A stretch of DNA of 64,000 nucleotides from Corallococcus llansteffanensis (lineage in GTDB: Bacteria > Myxococcota > Myxococcia > Myxococcales > Myxococcaceae). The stretch covers positions 1 to 64,000 of the forward strand of contig NZ_RAWB01000002.1 of the NCBI RefSeq assembly GCF_003612055.1. Direction: 5' to 3'. The notes under the pieces were generated by a model. That model was not told the DNA's origin. It made no database searches and saw nothing but the letters and a program-made list of their open reading frames with translations. The translations under genes were made by a program, and so were the position numbers. Shown here in pieces: positions 9,474-19,638 of the stretch (position 1 is its first letter; each line of letters opens with the position of its first letter).

Positions 9474-10742
9474 TCACCACACCAGCCGCTTGCCCTCGAA
9501 GGTGTTGGTGGTGCGCGTGACGTATTCGTCACCGTCGTAGCTGACGCAGGCGTTGTCGCTCCGGCTGACCCATTCGAGGGTCACGTTCCCCCAGTCATCC
9601 CAGGTCCCCGTTCCTGGCACCCGGGAGTCCACCTCTCCGACATAGAACTGCCGCTGGCAACCCTGTGCCTCGACGACCGGAGGATACGTGAAGGGGGGCA
9701 ATTCAAACGTACCGTCCTCGAAGACCTCGACGAGGATTCCCTCCGCGTAGTGATAGACCTGCCGGAACAGGAACCGGGTGTCACCTGCCTGCTGCAACTG
9801 GATGTTCACCGGTTGCGTCTGGGTCTGGGTGCTCGGCGGATGGTGGGCCGGCGTCTTCTCCTCCGAGAAGGAGTAGGTCCCCGTGAAGCGGTCCGCGAGA
9901 AACGCCATGGTGGGAGCCCGGGGTTCGGCCTGCTGCCGGAAGCCCGTGAACACATGGGTCGATAAAGTCGTGGACCTGTAGCGGGGCGCTCCGGGGTCCT
10001 GGGTGCCGGGAATGGTGCAAACCCGTTCGTAACGGAGAATCCACGTCAGCGACAGGTTGCCCTGGTCATCCCAGGTCCCCGTTCCCGGAGCGCTGGAGGA
10101 CCCGTCTCCGATGAAGTACTGCTGCTGCTGACAGTATTTGTCGTAGAGGGTGATGGCGCTTTCCTGCGGAGGGAAGGCAAGCGTGCCGTCTTCCTTGACG
10201 TCGACGAGGATTCCCTTTGGGAAGCCCGGGACGGGCGTGAGCAGGACCTGGGTGTCGCTCACCACCGCCAGCGTGTACTTCTGTGCCTGGGGCGAGGGAG
10301 CAGGCTGGGAGGAGGACGTCACGGAGAGGAGCCCCTCATGGGTGCCCGCCATCAACCTCGCGGCAGGGGCCCGGCTCACCGTGAAGGTGAACACGCCGAC
10401 CTTCGACGGGTTCGCCTGGGACACCGCCTGGACGGTCACCGCCGCGTCCTCCCGGACGAACGGGGCAACGTAGGTGACGGACGTGCCCGTCACGGTGGAG
10501 AGCCTGCCGACTCCGGACGTGATGATCCAGGTGACGTCGGGGGAGAACGTCCCGGTCCCCTCCACGACCGCCGTGAGGACCGTCCAGACCTTGGAGGCGA
10601 TCCTGTCCGCGCCCGTCACGGACACGCCGGTGACCGCGTCCTGGACGACGCCGGCATCGGGCGGCATGGGCGCCGGTCCCCCTCCACCACATCCCGACAG
10701 CGAGGCAAGGGCCAACAGGGTCAGGAGGCGCAGAGGAGGCAT
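9474..10742 (-). CDS. Ig-like lipoprotein with two repeated C-terminal domains (422 aa)
   Basis: Lipoprotein signal with lipobox LSGC followed by a GGGG linker. Residues about 35-130 form a bacterial Ig-like (Big-type) domain ending VFTFTVS. Two copies of a roughly 125-residue beta-rich module follow. Each has GILV-V-EDGT-PP, a CQ-Q-F-GE/GD motif and PGTGTWDD-GN-(T/S)L-W, then a conserved Cys. I do not recognise this module; the matched halves point to an internal duplication. Likely an outer-surface lipoprotein. Preceded by about 430 bases with only gene remnants. Confidence 0.75.
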   Translation of the reverse strand: MPPLRLLTLLALASLSGCGGGGPAPMPPDAGVVQDAVTGVSVTGADRIASKVWTVLTAVVEGTGTFSPDVTWIITSGVGRLSTVTGTSVTYVAPFVREDAAVTVQAVSQANPSKVGVFTFTVSRAPAARLMAGTHEGLLSVTSSSQPAPSPQAQKYTLAVVSDTQVLLTPVPGFPKGILVDVKEDGTLAFPPQESAITLYDKYCQQQQYFIGDGSSSAPGTGTWDDQGNLSLTWILRYERVCTIPGTQDPGAPRYRSTTLSTHVFTGFRQQAEPRAPTMAFLADRFTGTYSFSEEKTPAHHPPSTQTQTQPVNIQLQQAGDTRFLFRQVYHYAEGILVEVFEDGTFELPPFTYPPVVEAQGCQRQFYVGEVDSRVPGTGTWDDWGNVTLEWVSRSDNACVSYDGDEYVTRTTNTFEGKRLVW

Positions 10743-11043
10743 GGGCGCTTTCGGGGCAGGTGGGAGACGAAGCGTCGCAGGCTGCCTGGATCCGGGAGCC
10801 CGAAAATACTACGGACCCGCGGAAGAAATCGGGCTGTCCCTCACGCGATGCGAGCCGCGCGACGAAGGATGCGACGGCCGGACACCCATCAGGAGCAAGC
10901 CCCCTGGAGCGTCCGTCGAGGAACGCGACTCGGCGGATGATGGCCCACCTGGCGAGCACGTTGGTTGCCCCGGGCGGGCCGCTTGCTGGGTGGCCCCTGC
11001 GCTTCAGCCAACGGCAGTTCTTCCGCGACCGCCGCCCTGCCCT
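10743..11043. other. Non-coding or decayed stretch
   Basis: About 300 bases upstream of the Ig-like lipoprotein with no frame of normal codon bias. It must contain the promoter of that gene. I see no other structure in it. Confidence 0.35.
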
Positions 11044-11170
11044 TCAGCCCTTGCCCTTCGGGCGGCTCACGGTGAAGGTGACGATGTTGTGATCCGAGCC
11101 GCCGGTCGGGCCGGCTTTGACGTTACCACGGAGCTCATGTCCGCGCTCACGGGCGCCTCCACGTGAGCGC
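11044..11170 (-). pseudogene. C-terminal remnant, possibly an endonuclease/phosphatase-fold tail
   Basis: The minus strand reads about 40 codons ending GGSDHNIVTFTVSRPKGKG and a stop. The SDHN-V-F-V pattern is what closes many endonuclease/exonuclease/phosphatase-fold proteins, where the SDH motif holds the general-base histidine, but the piece is too short to be sure. At its upstream edge (about 11171) it joins the subtilase repeat, so it is another fragment cut by rearrangement. Confidence 0.35.
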
Positions 11171-12466
<1,296 letters not shown>

Positions 12467-12708
12467 GGGTTCCCCCGGGGGTGGCACTTCCAGCTTCGGC
12501 CGGAAGCCGGGAATGCAACGCTGACGCGGCCTTCCCAATGAAGTAACGCCTCCTGACTCAAAGTGGTTGCTGCCCCGCGGGGCCGCGAAACGTCCGAAAC
12601 CCCCACCCGTGAAACAACCCGGGGCCGAGGCGCCGTCGGGCCGCCGCCCCCTGACCGAGGACGACACGCTGCGTCGGACCTGGCGTTCCGAGGGGGGAGC
12701 GGCGCCGG
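12467..12708. other. Intergenic region upstream of the subtilase
   Basis: About 240 bases between the OTU-domain gene end and the subtilase start, both on the minus strand. The plus strand shows a short Pro/Arg/Lys-rich open stretch (around 12580-12700) with no start signal or recognisable domain; I treat it as chance. The subtilase promoter must lie here. Confidence 0.3.
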
Positions 12709-14862
12709 CTATTTCTTGGAGAGGGATTCGGCGCGCGCCTGGAGGAGGCGGCGCAATCCCATCCGCAGCTTGGCGTTGTCGGGGTTGCCATAGAACGCCG
12801 CCTGGAGGTCGAAGCCCCGGCGGGTGTCCGACCGCGGGTCGGCCAGCTCCTGGAAGAAGTTCGCGAGGATGCGGTCCGCCATGAGGGGTAGCGGTTGCTG
12901 CTGGACCCGGCTCTGGTTCAGCAGCAGCTCCCAGTACGCGGCGGACTCCGACAGGCTGGAGGAGGCGTTGTTGCAGTGGCGCGACCAGGTGGCGGCGTTC
13001 TGGCCCGGCAGCGGATAGAAGTCCTTGCCGATGTCCTCCTGGCTCATGAGCCGCAGGTAGGGCTTTCCCAGGTTGAGGGCGAGGTTCATCGTCCCCGCGC
13101 CCTCGAAGACGCTGGGCAGGTCCGCGAGCACCATGAGCCGCCCGAAGGCGAGCGACGGGAGGCGGCCAAACGGGACGATGAGAATGTGCGGAAGGGACCG
13201 CTCGTCCCGCAGGCCTCCCCGGACCAGGTAGTCCGGCAGGTTCGTCACGAGGCGCACCTGCTGGAACGCGGTGAACAGGGCGGTGATCTGCCGCAGGTAG
13301 TGGTGCCGGTGGGGAAACGCGGTGTCGAGCGCGTTGAGGTGCTGGGAGGACTCGCGCCCCGTCTGGACCTGGACCGGGGCATCGAGGGGGGCTGGGTCGA
13401 GCCGCATCTTCAGGCCCGCGTAGTCGGCCTCCTCCAGGGGCGCGAGCACGGGAATCACGACGGGCTTCAGCTTCGCGCCCGAGGCGCGCAGGGTGGTGAG
13501 CCCCGCCACCAGGTTGAACAGGATGTCCGCGGCGCTGGCGACGGGACGGCCCGCGGAGAAGTAGACCGGCATCAGGGAGATGCGGTCGGTCTTGCGCAGG
13601 CCCTCGATGAACTCCATGCACCGGGCGACGCCGGGTGGGAACTGCTCCCCGGGCAGGCTCATCCAGTTCGGGCCCTGGAAGGGACGGACGTCCACGTGGA
13701 GGCCCCGGTCCACGAAGGAGGGACCGAATTCGAATCCGCGCTCCAAGAGGACGTCGCTGCCCTTCCTGGCGCCATAGAGGACGTTCGGCGCCTCGGAGCG
13801 GCCCGTCACCCCCGACCACTGGAGGGGCTGGAGGGTGAGGAACCACTGGACCTTGAAGCCCTCGGTGGGGTTCTGGGGGTCGTCCCAGCCGCCGGTGACG
13901 CCCAGGGGAATCTCGGCCAGGGGCAGGTTCTCGAAGTCGTCGGTCGTGTGGAAGAAGAGGGTGGCCTTGTCCAGCACGTGAACGTCGGTGTGGCGCGCGG
14001 GCAGCCCGGGGATGAGCCGGACCAGCTTCACCCACGTCAGCTCATCCCGACCGGCGTTCTGCTCCTCGTCCCCCGGCGCGTAGATGATGCGCAGGAGCGA
14101 GGCCCCCAGGGAGATGAGCTCCTGGATGACCTGCACGGTCGTGGACTGGTGTCCGGAGCCGCTGCTATCCGGGATGAAGACCCGGATCTCCTTCTGGCTG
14201 GCGACGAAGTTCCGGAGGTCGTCCTTGCCCGTGAACCTGGGGGAGCCGCTCTTCTTCTTGAAGTCCCAGGGCGTCTCCTCCACGAAGCGCGGCGAAAGGC
14301 TCGGGGGGACGAAGTCCGGGGCCTCCTGCCGCAGGGCATTGAAGTGCCGGAGGTCGTAGTTCGACAGCTCCAGCAGGAGCGGCGCGGCCTGGACGCCGGG
14401 ACGCAGCACCTGCTGGATGCAGTCCGTGGGGCCGAAGACGCTGTTGCCCGTGTCGGAGTGGACGACGACGCGCAGGTTGAGCGCCTCGCAGAGGATCTGG
14501 ATGCAGGTGTCGTCGCCCCAGACCGCCGCCCGTCTTCCACCTCCGCCCCCCTCGGCGATGGCGTCGGCGTAGCCCCGGAGGGTGTTGGCGCCCCGGTAGT
14601 CGACGCCGGACATCAGCTTGTGGCGGATGTCATTGAGGAGCGAGGCGCGGTAGTCGTTCAGGGCCGGCGTCCGGTCCCGCGTGTAGATGCCCTCGAGGAA
14701 GTCACGCACCTTCTCGCGCAGCGCCGCCGGGTCGTGGTCGTGGTCGGCCCTGGCCAGCAGGAAGGAGAGACTGTGGAAGAGGCAGTCACCGTCACCGGGC
14801 GTGATGTATTCGACGTAGTCCTGCTGCCCGAGCCGCCGGTATCCAATGATGATGTAAGGCAT
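12709..14862 (-). CDS. OTU-family cysteine protease fused to a possible GT-B-like domain (717 aa)
   Basis: The N-terminal 180 residues carry the OTU deubiquitinase signature: TPGDGDCLFHSL with nucleophile Cys27 and oxyanion Asp24, the conserved middle WGDDTCIQILCEALNLRVVV, and the C-terminal histidine in LRHFNAL (His173). OTU proteases cut ubiquitin and ubiquitin-like chains; bacteria use them as effectors. The remaining 500 residues are a second domain of unknown family. A glycine-rich SSGSGH near 225 and a late segment (FGRLMVLADLPSVFEGAGT, then ALNLGKPYL, about 575-615) resemble nucleotide-binding halves of GT-B glycosyltransferases; that is inference. No signal peptide. The start ATG follows CGAGGG and lies 32 bases after the astacin stop, so they may be co-transcribed. 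Confidence 0.72.
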   Translation of the reverse strand: MPYIIIGYRRLGQQDYVEYITPGDGDCLFHSLSFLLARADHDHDPAALREKVRDFLEGIYTRDRTPALNDYRASLLNDIRHKLMSGVDYRGANTLRGYADAIAEGGGGGRRAAVWGDDTCIQILCEALNLRVVVHSDTGNSVFGPTDCIQQVLRPGVQAAPLLLELSNYDLRHFNALRQEAPDFVPPSLSPRFVEETPWDFKKKSGSPRFTGKDDLRNFVASQKEIRVFIPDSSGSGHQSTTVQVIQELISLGASLLRIIYAPGDEEQNAGRDELTWVKLVRLIPGLPARHTDVHVLDKATLFFHTTDDFENLPLAEIPLGVTGGWDDPQNPTEGFKVQWFLTLQPLQWSGVTGRSEAPNVLYGARKGSDVLLERGFEFGPSFVDRGLHVDVRPFQGPNWMSLPGEQFPPGVARCMEFIEGLRKTDRISLMPVYFSAGRPVASAADILFNLVAGLTTLRASGAKLKPVVIPVLAPLEEADYAGLKMRLDPAPLDAPVQVQTGRESSQHLNALDTAFPHRHHYLRQITALFTAFQQVRLVTNLPDYLVRGGLRDERSLPHILIVPFGRLPSLAFGRLMVLADLPSVFEGAGTMNLALNLGKPYLRLMSQEDIGKDFYPLPGQNAATWSRHCNNASSSLSESAAYWELLLNQSRVQQQPLPLMADRILANFFQELADPRSDTRRGFDLQAAFYGNPDNAKLRMGLRRLLQARAESLSKK

Positions 14863-14894
14863 GTGCCCTCGCTCGGGGCATGAGGCTACCCCTG

Positions 14895-16883
14895 CTACCG
14901 CTTCACGTGAATCCAGCGCGAAGCGGTGAGCGTGTCGCCACCGGCGAGGTACGCGCGGGTGATCACCTCGTAATCGCCGTGCAGGAACTGCATCAACTCG
15001 AGCGACGCCTGGAACTTCGCGCCCGTGTTCTCGGCCTGGAGCAAGACCATCCCGGGCACCTCGAATTCGACGGCGGTGACGGGCGCGCCGAAGACCACCG
15101 CCTCGAGCGAGATCGTCTCCTCCGGGTAGAACTGCATGCCGTCCTCCGCCGGCGAGGTGACCTCCACGGCGACGAGCGGACCGTTGACCGTGAAGGTGCT
15201 GACGGGAGAGGTGATGCCGCGGCCGAGCTTGTCCGTCCCCACCGCGTAGACCGATACCGTGCTCCCATTCGGGAGGGAGCTGGGCACCCGCCACTCAATG
15301 CCCCACGCCACGGACGGATCCGTCGCTTCTCCGAGCAGGACGTCTCCTCCGGCCTGGCGCAGGTAGAAGCGGACGCGCTCGATGTTGTCCTGGACATTCG
15401 CCTCCAGGCGCACATAGCGCCCCACGGTGCTGCCCGAGGGCGGCGCCGTCATCGCCGCCACGGTGGGCGCGTGGTTGTCGATGACGATGGTGGAGACGGT
15501 CGACTGGGTGGTCGTCCCCGCCTTGTCCCGCGCCACCGCGTACACCTGGTACGGGTAGCCGCTGTCCGCGACCGCGCGCGAGTCCCAGTTCACGGAGAGG
15601 TTGCCATTGGCCGACGTGCCGATGCGGAGCGGCTGGCCGCCAATGGCGGTGCTCTTCACGAAGAGCTGCACGTCGACCAGATGGGCGTCGTACGCGAGGG
15701 CGGAGAGCGAGAGGCTCCCCTGGTGCCAGCCGTGGAGCGGCCAGCCGGAGGGCGAGCTCATGGTCACCGTCGGCGCGGTGCGATCCACGTAGATCGCCCG
15801 GCGCGGAGTGGAGCTCAAGTTGCCCACCCAGTCCGTTGCCTCCACCCAGAGTTCGTAGCGCCCGTCCGGCCAGCCCGCGGGATCAATCCGGGCGGAAAGG
15901 TTGAAGACCTGCTGCGCGGTGTCGAACGTCTGCCCGTAGTACGGCTGGACGATCATCCTGACCCTGCCGAGACGTAGATCGTCCGTGGCGACGCCGCTGA
16001 ACTGGAACGAGCCGGAGTGATGGCTGTCAGGCGCCGGGCTGGAGATGCCCAGCGACGGGGCATTGCCCTCATAGCTCAGGGCGACACCGTTGATGTCGCC
16101 GGGAGAGAGGACCTGCGCGCGAAGGATCAGCGAGCCGTCCTTGCGGGTGATGGTGGGCTGCCCATTGATGGAGAACGCGTACGAGGGGTAGTGCATGATC
16201 GACGCCGTGTCGTAGGCGCCCACGTCCGATCCGGACGAGTACAGTGCGAACGCCGAGGGGTAGCGCGAGTCGATGTTCCCCCAGTGGATGTTGATGTGCT
16301 GGTCGCGGTCATGGCGGTTCTGCTCGTGCCACAGCCCCACCACGTGGCCGATCTCGTGGATGACTTCAGCGGTGCCACAGCCAGCGATCAACCAGATACC
16401 CGCGCTCGTGCTGTGTCCCAGGCTTCCGAAGCACGCCCCGGTGGACGGATCTCCCGGGAGGAACGTCAGCGAGTACGGCTGGCCGCTGTACGGCACCAGC
16501 TTGATGACCGTGAGCGCGTTCCAGTGGTTGATCGCGTTGTAGACCCGCTGAGGATCGGGCAGCGAGGGGTCGATGCGGTATGGGATGACGCCGCCCGGCC
16601 AACGCCAGGAGGAGGATGACGGGTTTGCCAGCGACGCGAGCGCGGCGGCGTTCTGCGCGATGCCGTCGTCATCGCCGAGAAACTGCGTCTTCATGTCCAG
16701 CAGGACATCGCCCTCGACCAGCGCCATCCCATTCACCCGCTGGTACTCCAGCTTCCGGACGCCCTGTGGCGTCTGGAACCAGCCGACCTCACCTTCGGGA
16801 CCTGAGCGGGGGCTGAGCTCCGCGCTGCTGCAGTGCAGCAGCGCGAGCGCAATCGGGATGCAGACCAGCGCGGAACGGAACAA
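14895..16883 (-). CDS. Astacin-family (M12A) metalloprotease lipoprotein with Ig-like repeats
   Basis: Zinc protease with the astacin signature HEIGHVVGLWHEQNRHDRD beginning at about residue 176 (His176, Glu177, His180, His186 plus the following Glu), and the Met-turn SIMHYPSYAFS. The catalytic domain spans about residues 90-310. Three or four Ig-like/cadherin-like modules follow (APSLGISSPAPDSH, APTVTMSSPSGWP, APTVAAMTAPPSG, VEVTSPAEDG), as in secreted myxobacterial enzymes. I place the start at the TTG giving MFRSALVCIPIALALLHC, because GAGG precedes it by five bases and a lipobox LLHC follows; a GTG five codons earlier is the alternative. Predicted surface or outer-membrane-vesicle enzyme. 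Confidence 0.85.
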   Translation of the reverse strand: MFRSALVCIPIALALLHCSSAELSPRSGPEGEVGWFQTPQGVRKLEYQRVNGMALVEGDVLLDMKTQFLGDDDGIAQNAAALASLANPSSSSWRWPGGVIPYRIDPSLPDPQRVYNAINHWNALTVIKLVPYSGQPYSLTFLPGDPSTGACFGSLGHSTSAGIWLIAGCGTAEVIHEIGHVVGLWHEQNRHDRDQHINIHWGNIDSRYPSAFALYSSGSDVGAYDTASIMHYPSYAFSINGQPTITRKDGSLILRAQVLSPGDINGVALSYEGNAPSLGISSPAPDSHHSGSFQFSGVATDDLRLGRVRMIVQPYYGQTFDTAQQVFNLSARIDPAGWPDGRYELWVEATDWVGNLSSTPRRAIYVDRTAPTVTMSSPSGWPLHGWHQGSLSLSALAYDAHLVDVQLFVKSTAIGGQPLRIGTSANGNLSVNWDSRAVADSGYPYQVYAVARDKAGTTTQSTVSTIVIDNHAPTVAAMTAPPSGSTVGRYVRLEANVQDNIERVRFYLRQAGGDVLLGEATDPSVAWGIEWRVPSSLPNGSTVSVYAVGTDKLGRGITSPVSTFTVNGPLVAVEVTSPAEDGMQFYPEETISLEAVVFGAPVTAVEFEVPGMVLLQAENTGAKFQASLELMQFLHGDYEVITRAYLAGGDTLTASRWIHVKR

Positions 16884-16956
16884 GGCAACCTCGGGCACGG
16901 AGAAGGTGCGTAGGGTGGTGGGCGGACCTGAAGCGCCAGCTCCGAAAGCTCGCGCG

Positions 16957-17211
16957 TCAGCAGTTGTTGCGGGTGTTGTGGTAGATCGACGTCGTCCCCC
17001 AGTTGATATAGGTTCCGCAGGAGCACCCGCGCTCACCGATGACCTTCGTCATGGACGCGTGGTAATATCGGGTGACGCTGGTCGGAAGGTTGGTGCAGTT
17101 CGGGAGCGGCGACTCCTGCGAGGCCAGGTTCGACTCCTCCTCCTCCTGCTCCATGGGACCGCCACAGCCCACCGCCATCGCCAACAGACCGCCAATCAGG
17201 AACGTACGCAT
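16957..17211 (-). CDS. Small Cys-rich lipoprotein, DUF6289-like (84 aa)
   Basis: The start MRTFLIGG is fixed by a strong AAGGAGG site. The lipobox is AVGC, followed by an acidic linker (MEQEEEES). The mature C-terminal 40 residues read LP-C-T..TRYYHAS-T-VIGERGCSCGTY-NWGTTS-YH, with four cysteines. The YY-A-VGER-CG-WG-T-Y pattern resembles the small secreted DUF6289 peptides common in actinobacteria and myxobacteria; I assign that by memory of the pattern only. Function unknown. It lies just upstream of the astacin gene in the same direction, 73 bases from its start. Confidence 0.7.
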   Translation of the reverse strand: MRTFLIGGLLAMAVGCGGPMEQEEEESNLASQESPLPNCTNLPTSVTRYYHASMTKVIGERGCSCGTYINWGTTSIYHNTRNNC

Positions 17212-17439
17212 GCGTCCTCCTTGAAGGGTTGCCGCCCAGTCATACATCAAGATGTCTCACGCTGGAATCCACGACAGGTGCGTGACCCAGCGCGCAATGC
17301 CAGGGCACGCCACCTCTGACGTCAGCGGCTCAGCACTCCAGGATGACGCGCCCTGCCCCTCCCCGCGCTTCGCGTTGCAGGAGGGACACACCCCTCGGCG
17401 GCCGTTCACGCACGGCCCCTGCGCTCCACCCGGGGCCGG

Positions 17440-19533
17440 TTACGGCGACTGCGTCGCGAAGACCAGGTCGTCCTGGTCGTCATAGCTCCCCTGGGAACCG
17501 CAAGGCATCACCGAGCTGTTGGAGTTGAGGCGAGCCCGGAAGGCCCGGATGGGGCCGGGGGGCAGCGTGTACTTCAAGCTGAAGGTCTGCGTCATGTTGG
17601 TGTTCGGCGCGAAGCTGTAGATCAAGCTCCAGACCGGGTTGTCCACGTCGGCGGTGGTCCAGAGCTCGATGCGTGTCGGAGCTGGCATCCCGACGTAGGC
17701 GGTGACCTGGATCGTGACGACCTTGCCGGGCGCCAGGGGCGAGCCATCCAGGGTCGCGACGCGCAGGGCGTGGATGGCTTCAGGCACGGTCGCCGTGAGG
17801 AGGGTGCCGTCCTGGCAGGAGCCCTTCAGGGTGTTGGGAGCGTTCAGCTCCGGGCCGACGACGGTGCCACGTCCGTTCAACAGGGTCCCGGAGTCACAGG
17901 AGGGACCCACCACGGCACAGCGGGGCGTCATGGAGGTGGCGTCGTAGACGGCCACGCCCGAGTTCGGCGTGTTGAGCACCTGCACGGTGACCGGGGTGCT
18001 CTTGCCGACGTTGCCTGTGGCGTCGTAGGCCTTGACCACCAGGGTGTGGTTGCCGTCGCCAGCCGCCACCGTGTCCCAGTCCAGCGCGTAGGGCGCGGTG
18101 CTGCTCGTGCCCAGCAGCTTCGTGCCATCGAGGAACTCGACGTGCGTCACCCCGACGTCGTCGGACGCGGTCGCCTGGAGCGTCACCGTGCCCGTCAGGG
18201 GCGTGCCCGCGCCGGGCGCCGTGAGAACGGCCATGGGAGGCGTCGCATCGCTCACGCACGTGTGGGACGCCGTGCAGGTCAGGCCGGAGCCGCACGTGCC
18301 ACACGCCAGCGTCCCGCCGCACCCGTCCGAGACGGTGCCGCACACGGCGCCCTGGCTCGTGCACGAAGTGGGGATGCAGGTGGAGGACGCGTAGCGCTCG
18401 CAGGGCTTGAGCTGGTTCGATGGGCCACTGCTGACCCCCACGCCGCTCGCGATCAGGACGTCCCCGCTGGCCAGCAGGACCGTCGCCGGTGCCTGGCGGG
18501 CCGTGAGCAGGGAGGACTCGGCGGACCACGTCCCCGTGGCCGGCGTGTAGCGCTCCACGGCGCTCACGATGACGCCGTTCAGGGTGCGGCCGCCGAAGAC
18601 CAGCACCGTTCCATCGGGCATGCGCACGGCCCCCGGGGAATAGCGCCCCGTCAGCAGGGAGCCCGTGGCCGTGAAGGTGTTCGTCGCGGGGTTGAAGAGG
18701 GAGGCCTTCGTCAGCGCCCCGGTCGAACTTCCTCCGAGGAGCACCCGGCCATCCGCGAGGGGAACCACGAGCTCCGTGCCCTGACCCGTGGGAAGGGCTC
18801 CCAGGCTCGTCCACGCGTTGGTGGCCGGCGTGTAGACCTGCGCGTTCACGTCCGCGGCCAGCCCCAGGACACGGCCATCCGGGAGCAGCACGAGCCGTTG
18901 GACCTTCGCCAGCAACGAGCCTGTCGCGGTCCAGCCGCCCGTGGTGGGGTTGTAGACCTCCGCGGAGAGCAGGTCGGTGACCTGGAGGTTCCTGCCGCCC
19001 GCCACCAGCACCCGTCCATCCCCGAGCACCACGCTGGGGGCGTTGTAACGGGGCTGGGCCATGCTCCCGGTGAAAGACCAGGTCCCGGTGGCGGGGTCGA
19101 AGAGCTCCGCCGTCGCGTGGGCGGTGCGGGTCTGGACGGTGTTGTTTTCCCAGCCGCCCGCCGCCAGCACACGGCCATCCGCCAGGCGCTCGAACGAGGC
19201 CATGTCGCGAATCACGTTCAGGCTGCCCGTGATGGACCAGGAGCCTGCCTGTGGGTCGTACAGCTCGCTGATGGCGTGGTACGGCTTGCCTTGCGGAAGG
19301 AAGATGTCGTTGAACTCCATGCCGCCTGCCACCAGCACCCGGCCATCCAGCAGGCGCGTGTGCGGCACGGAGACATGGGCCTTCGCCAGCGATCCCGTCG
19401 CGGCGGAGGCCGCCTGGGATTGATGCTGGAGTGCCGTGTCCTCGGGAGGCCGTGGCTCCGCCGGTGTCGGCGCGCAGGCTTGCAGCAGGCAGGCCATTCC
19501 AATGGCCAGCCAGTCATTGCGTCTGTTGTTCAT
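17440..19533 (-). CDS. Kelch-repeat lipoprotein with Ig-like domain (697 aa)
   Basis: Begins MNNRRNDWLAIG with lipobox LLQAC and GAGGGG upstream. Residues about 55-370 are seven or so kelch-type blades with the recurring DGRVLVAGG strand and LYDPATGSWS-TGS turn, forming a beta-propeller. A Cys-rich linker follows (about 385-430, CGTVSDGCGGTLACGTCGSG). Next is a Big/Ig-like module (TVTLQATASDDVGVTHVEFLDG), then a C-terminal beta-rich carbohydrate-binding-like domain closing DDQDDLVFATQSP. This architecture is widespread among myxobacterial surface lipoproteins; no enzymatic residues are evident. Confidence 0.82.
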   Translation of the reverse strand: MNNRRNDWLAIGMACLLQACAPTPAEPRPPEDTALQHQSQAASAATGSLAKAHVSVPHTRLLDGRVLVAGGMEFNDIFLPQGKPYHAISELYDPQAGSWSITGSLNVIRDMASFERLADGRVLAAGGWENNTVQTRTAHATAELFDPATGTWSFTGSMAQPRYNAPSVVLGDGRVLVAGGRNLQVTDLLSAEVYNPTTGGWTATGSLLAKVQRLVLLPDGRVLGLAADVNAQVYTPATNAWTSLGALPTGQGTELVVPLADGRVLLGGSSTGALTKASLFNPATNTFTATGSLLTGRYSPGAVRMPDGTVLVFGGRTLNGVIVSAVERYTPATGTWSAESSLLTARQAPATVLLASGDVLIASGVGVSSGPSNQLKPCERYASSTCIPTSCTSQGAVCGTVSDGCGGTLACGTCGSGLTCTASHTCVSDATPPMAVLTAPGAGTPLTGTVTLQATASDDVGVTHVEFLDGTKLLGTSSTAPYALDWDTVAAGDGNHTLVVKAYDATGNVGKSTPVTVQVLNTPNSGVAVYDATSMTPRCAVVGPSCDSGTLLNGRGTVVGPELNAPNTLKGSCQDGTLLTATVPEAIHALRVATLDGSPLAPGKVVTIQVTAYVGMPAPTRIELWTTADVDNPVWSLIYSFAPNTNMTQTFSLKYTLPPGPIRAFRARLNSNSSVMPCGSQGSYDDQDDLVFATQSP

Positions 19534-19638
19534 GGGGTTCCCCTCTTTTGCGCAATGCCTAGCACACGGCATCAGGCTTTGGCAGCTGGGAAGGAGATGA
19601 CCCATGGCCCAGCACTGGCGCAGGGTGCTGGTAGCCTG

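Noticed and set aside
12567..12720. Plus-strand Pro/Lys/Arg-rich coding fragment
   Set aside because: No start signal, no recognisable domain, and short enough to be open by chance at this GC content.
13300..14200. Assigning the second OTU-protein domain to the EarP arginine rhamnosyltransferase family
   Set aside because: Only a loose resemblance in the late AL-GKP segment; the characteristic EarP N-terminal region is not matched.
12895..14883. 662-codon open frame on the plus strand
   Set aside because: Antisense to the OTU-domain gene, whose frame has clear motifs and a ribosome site.
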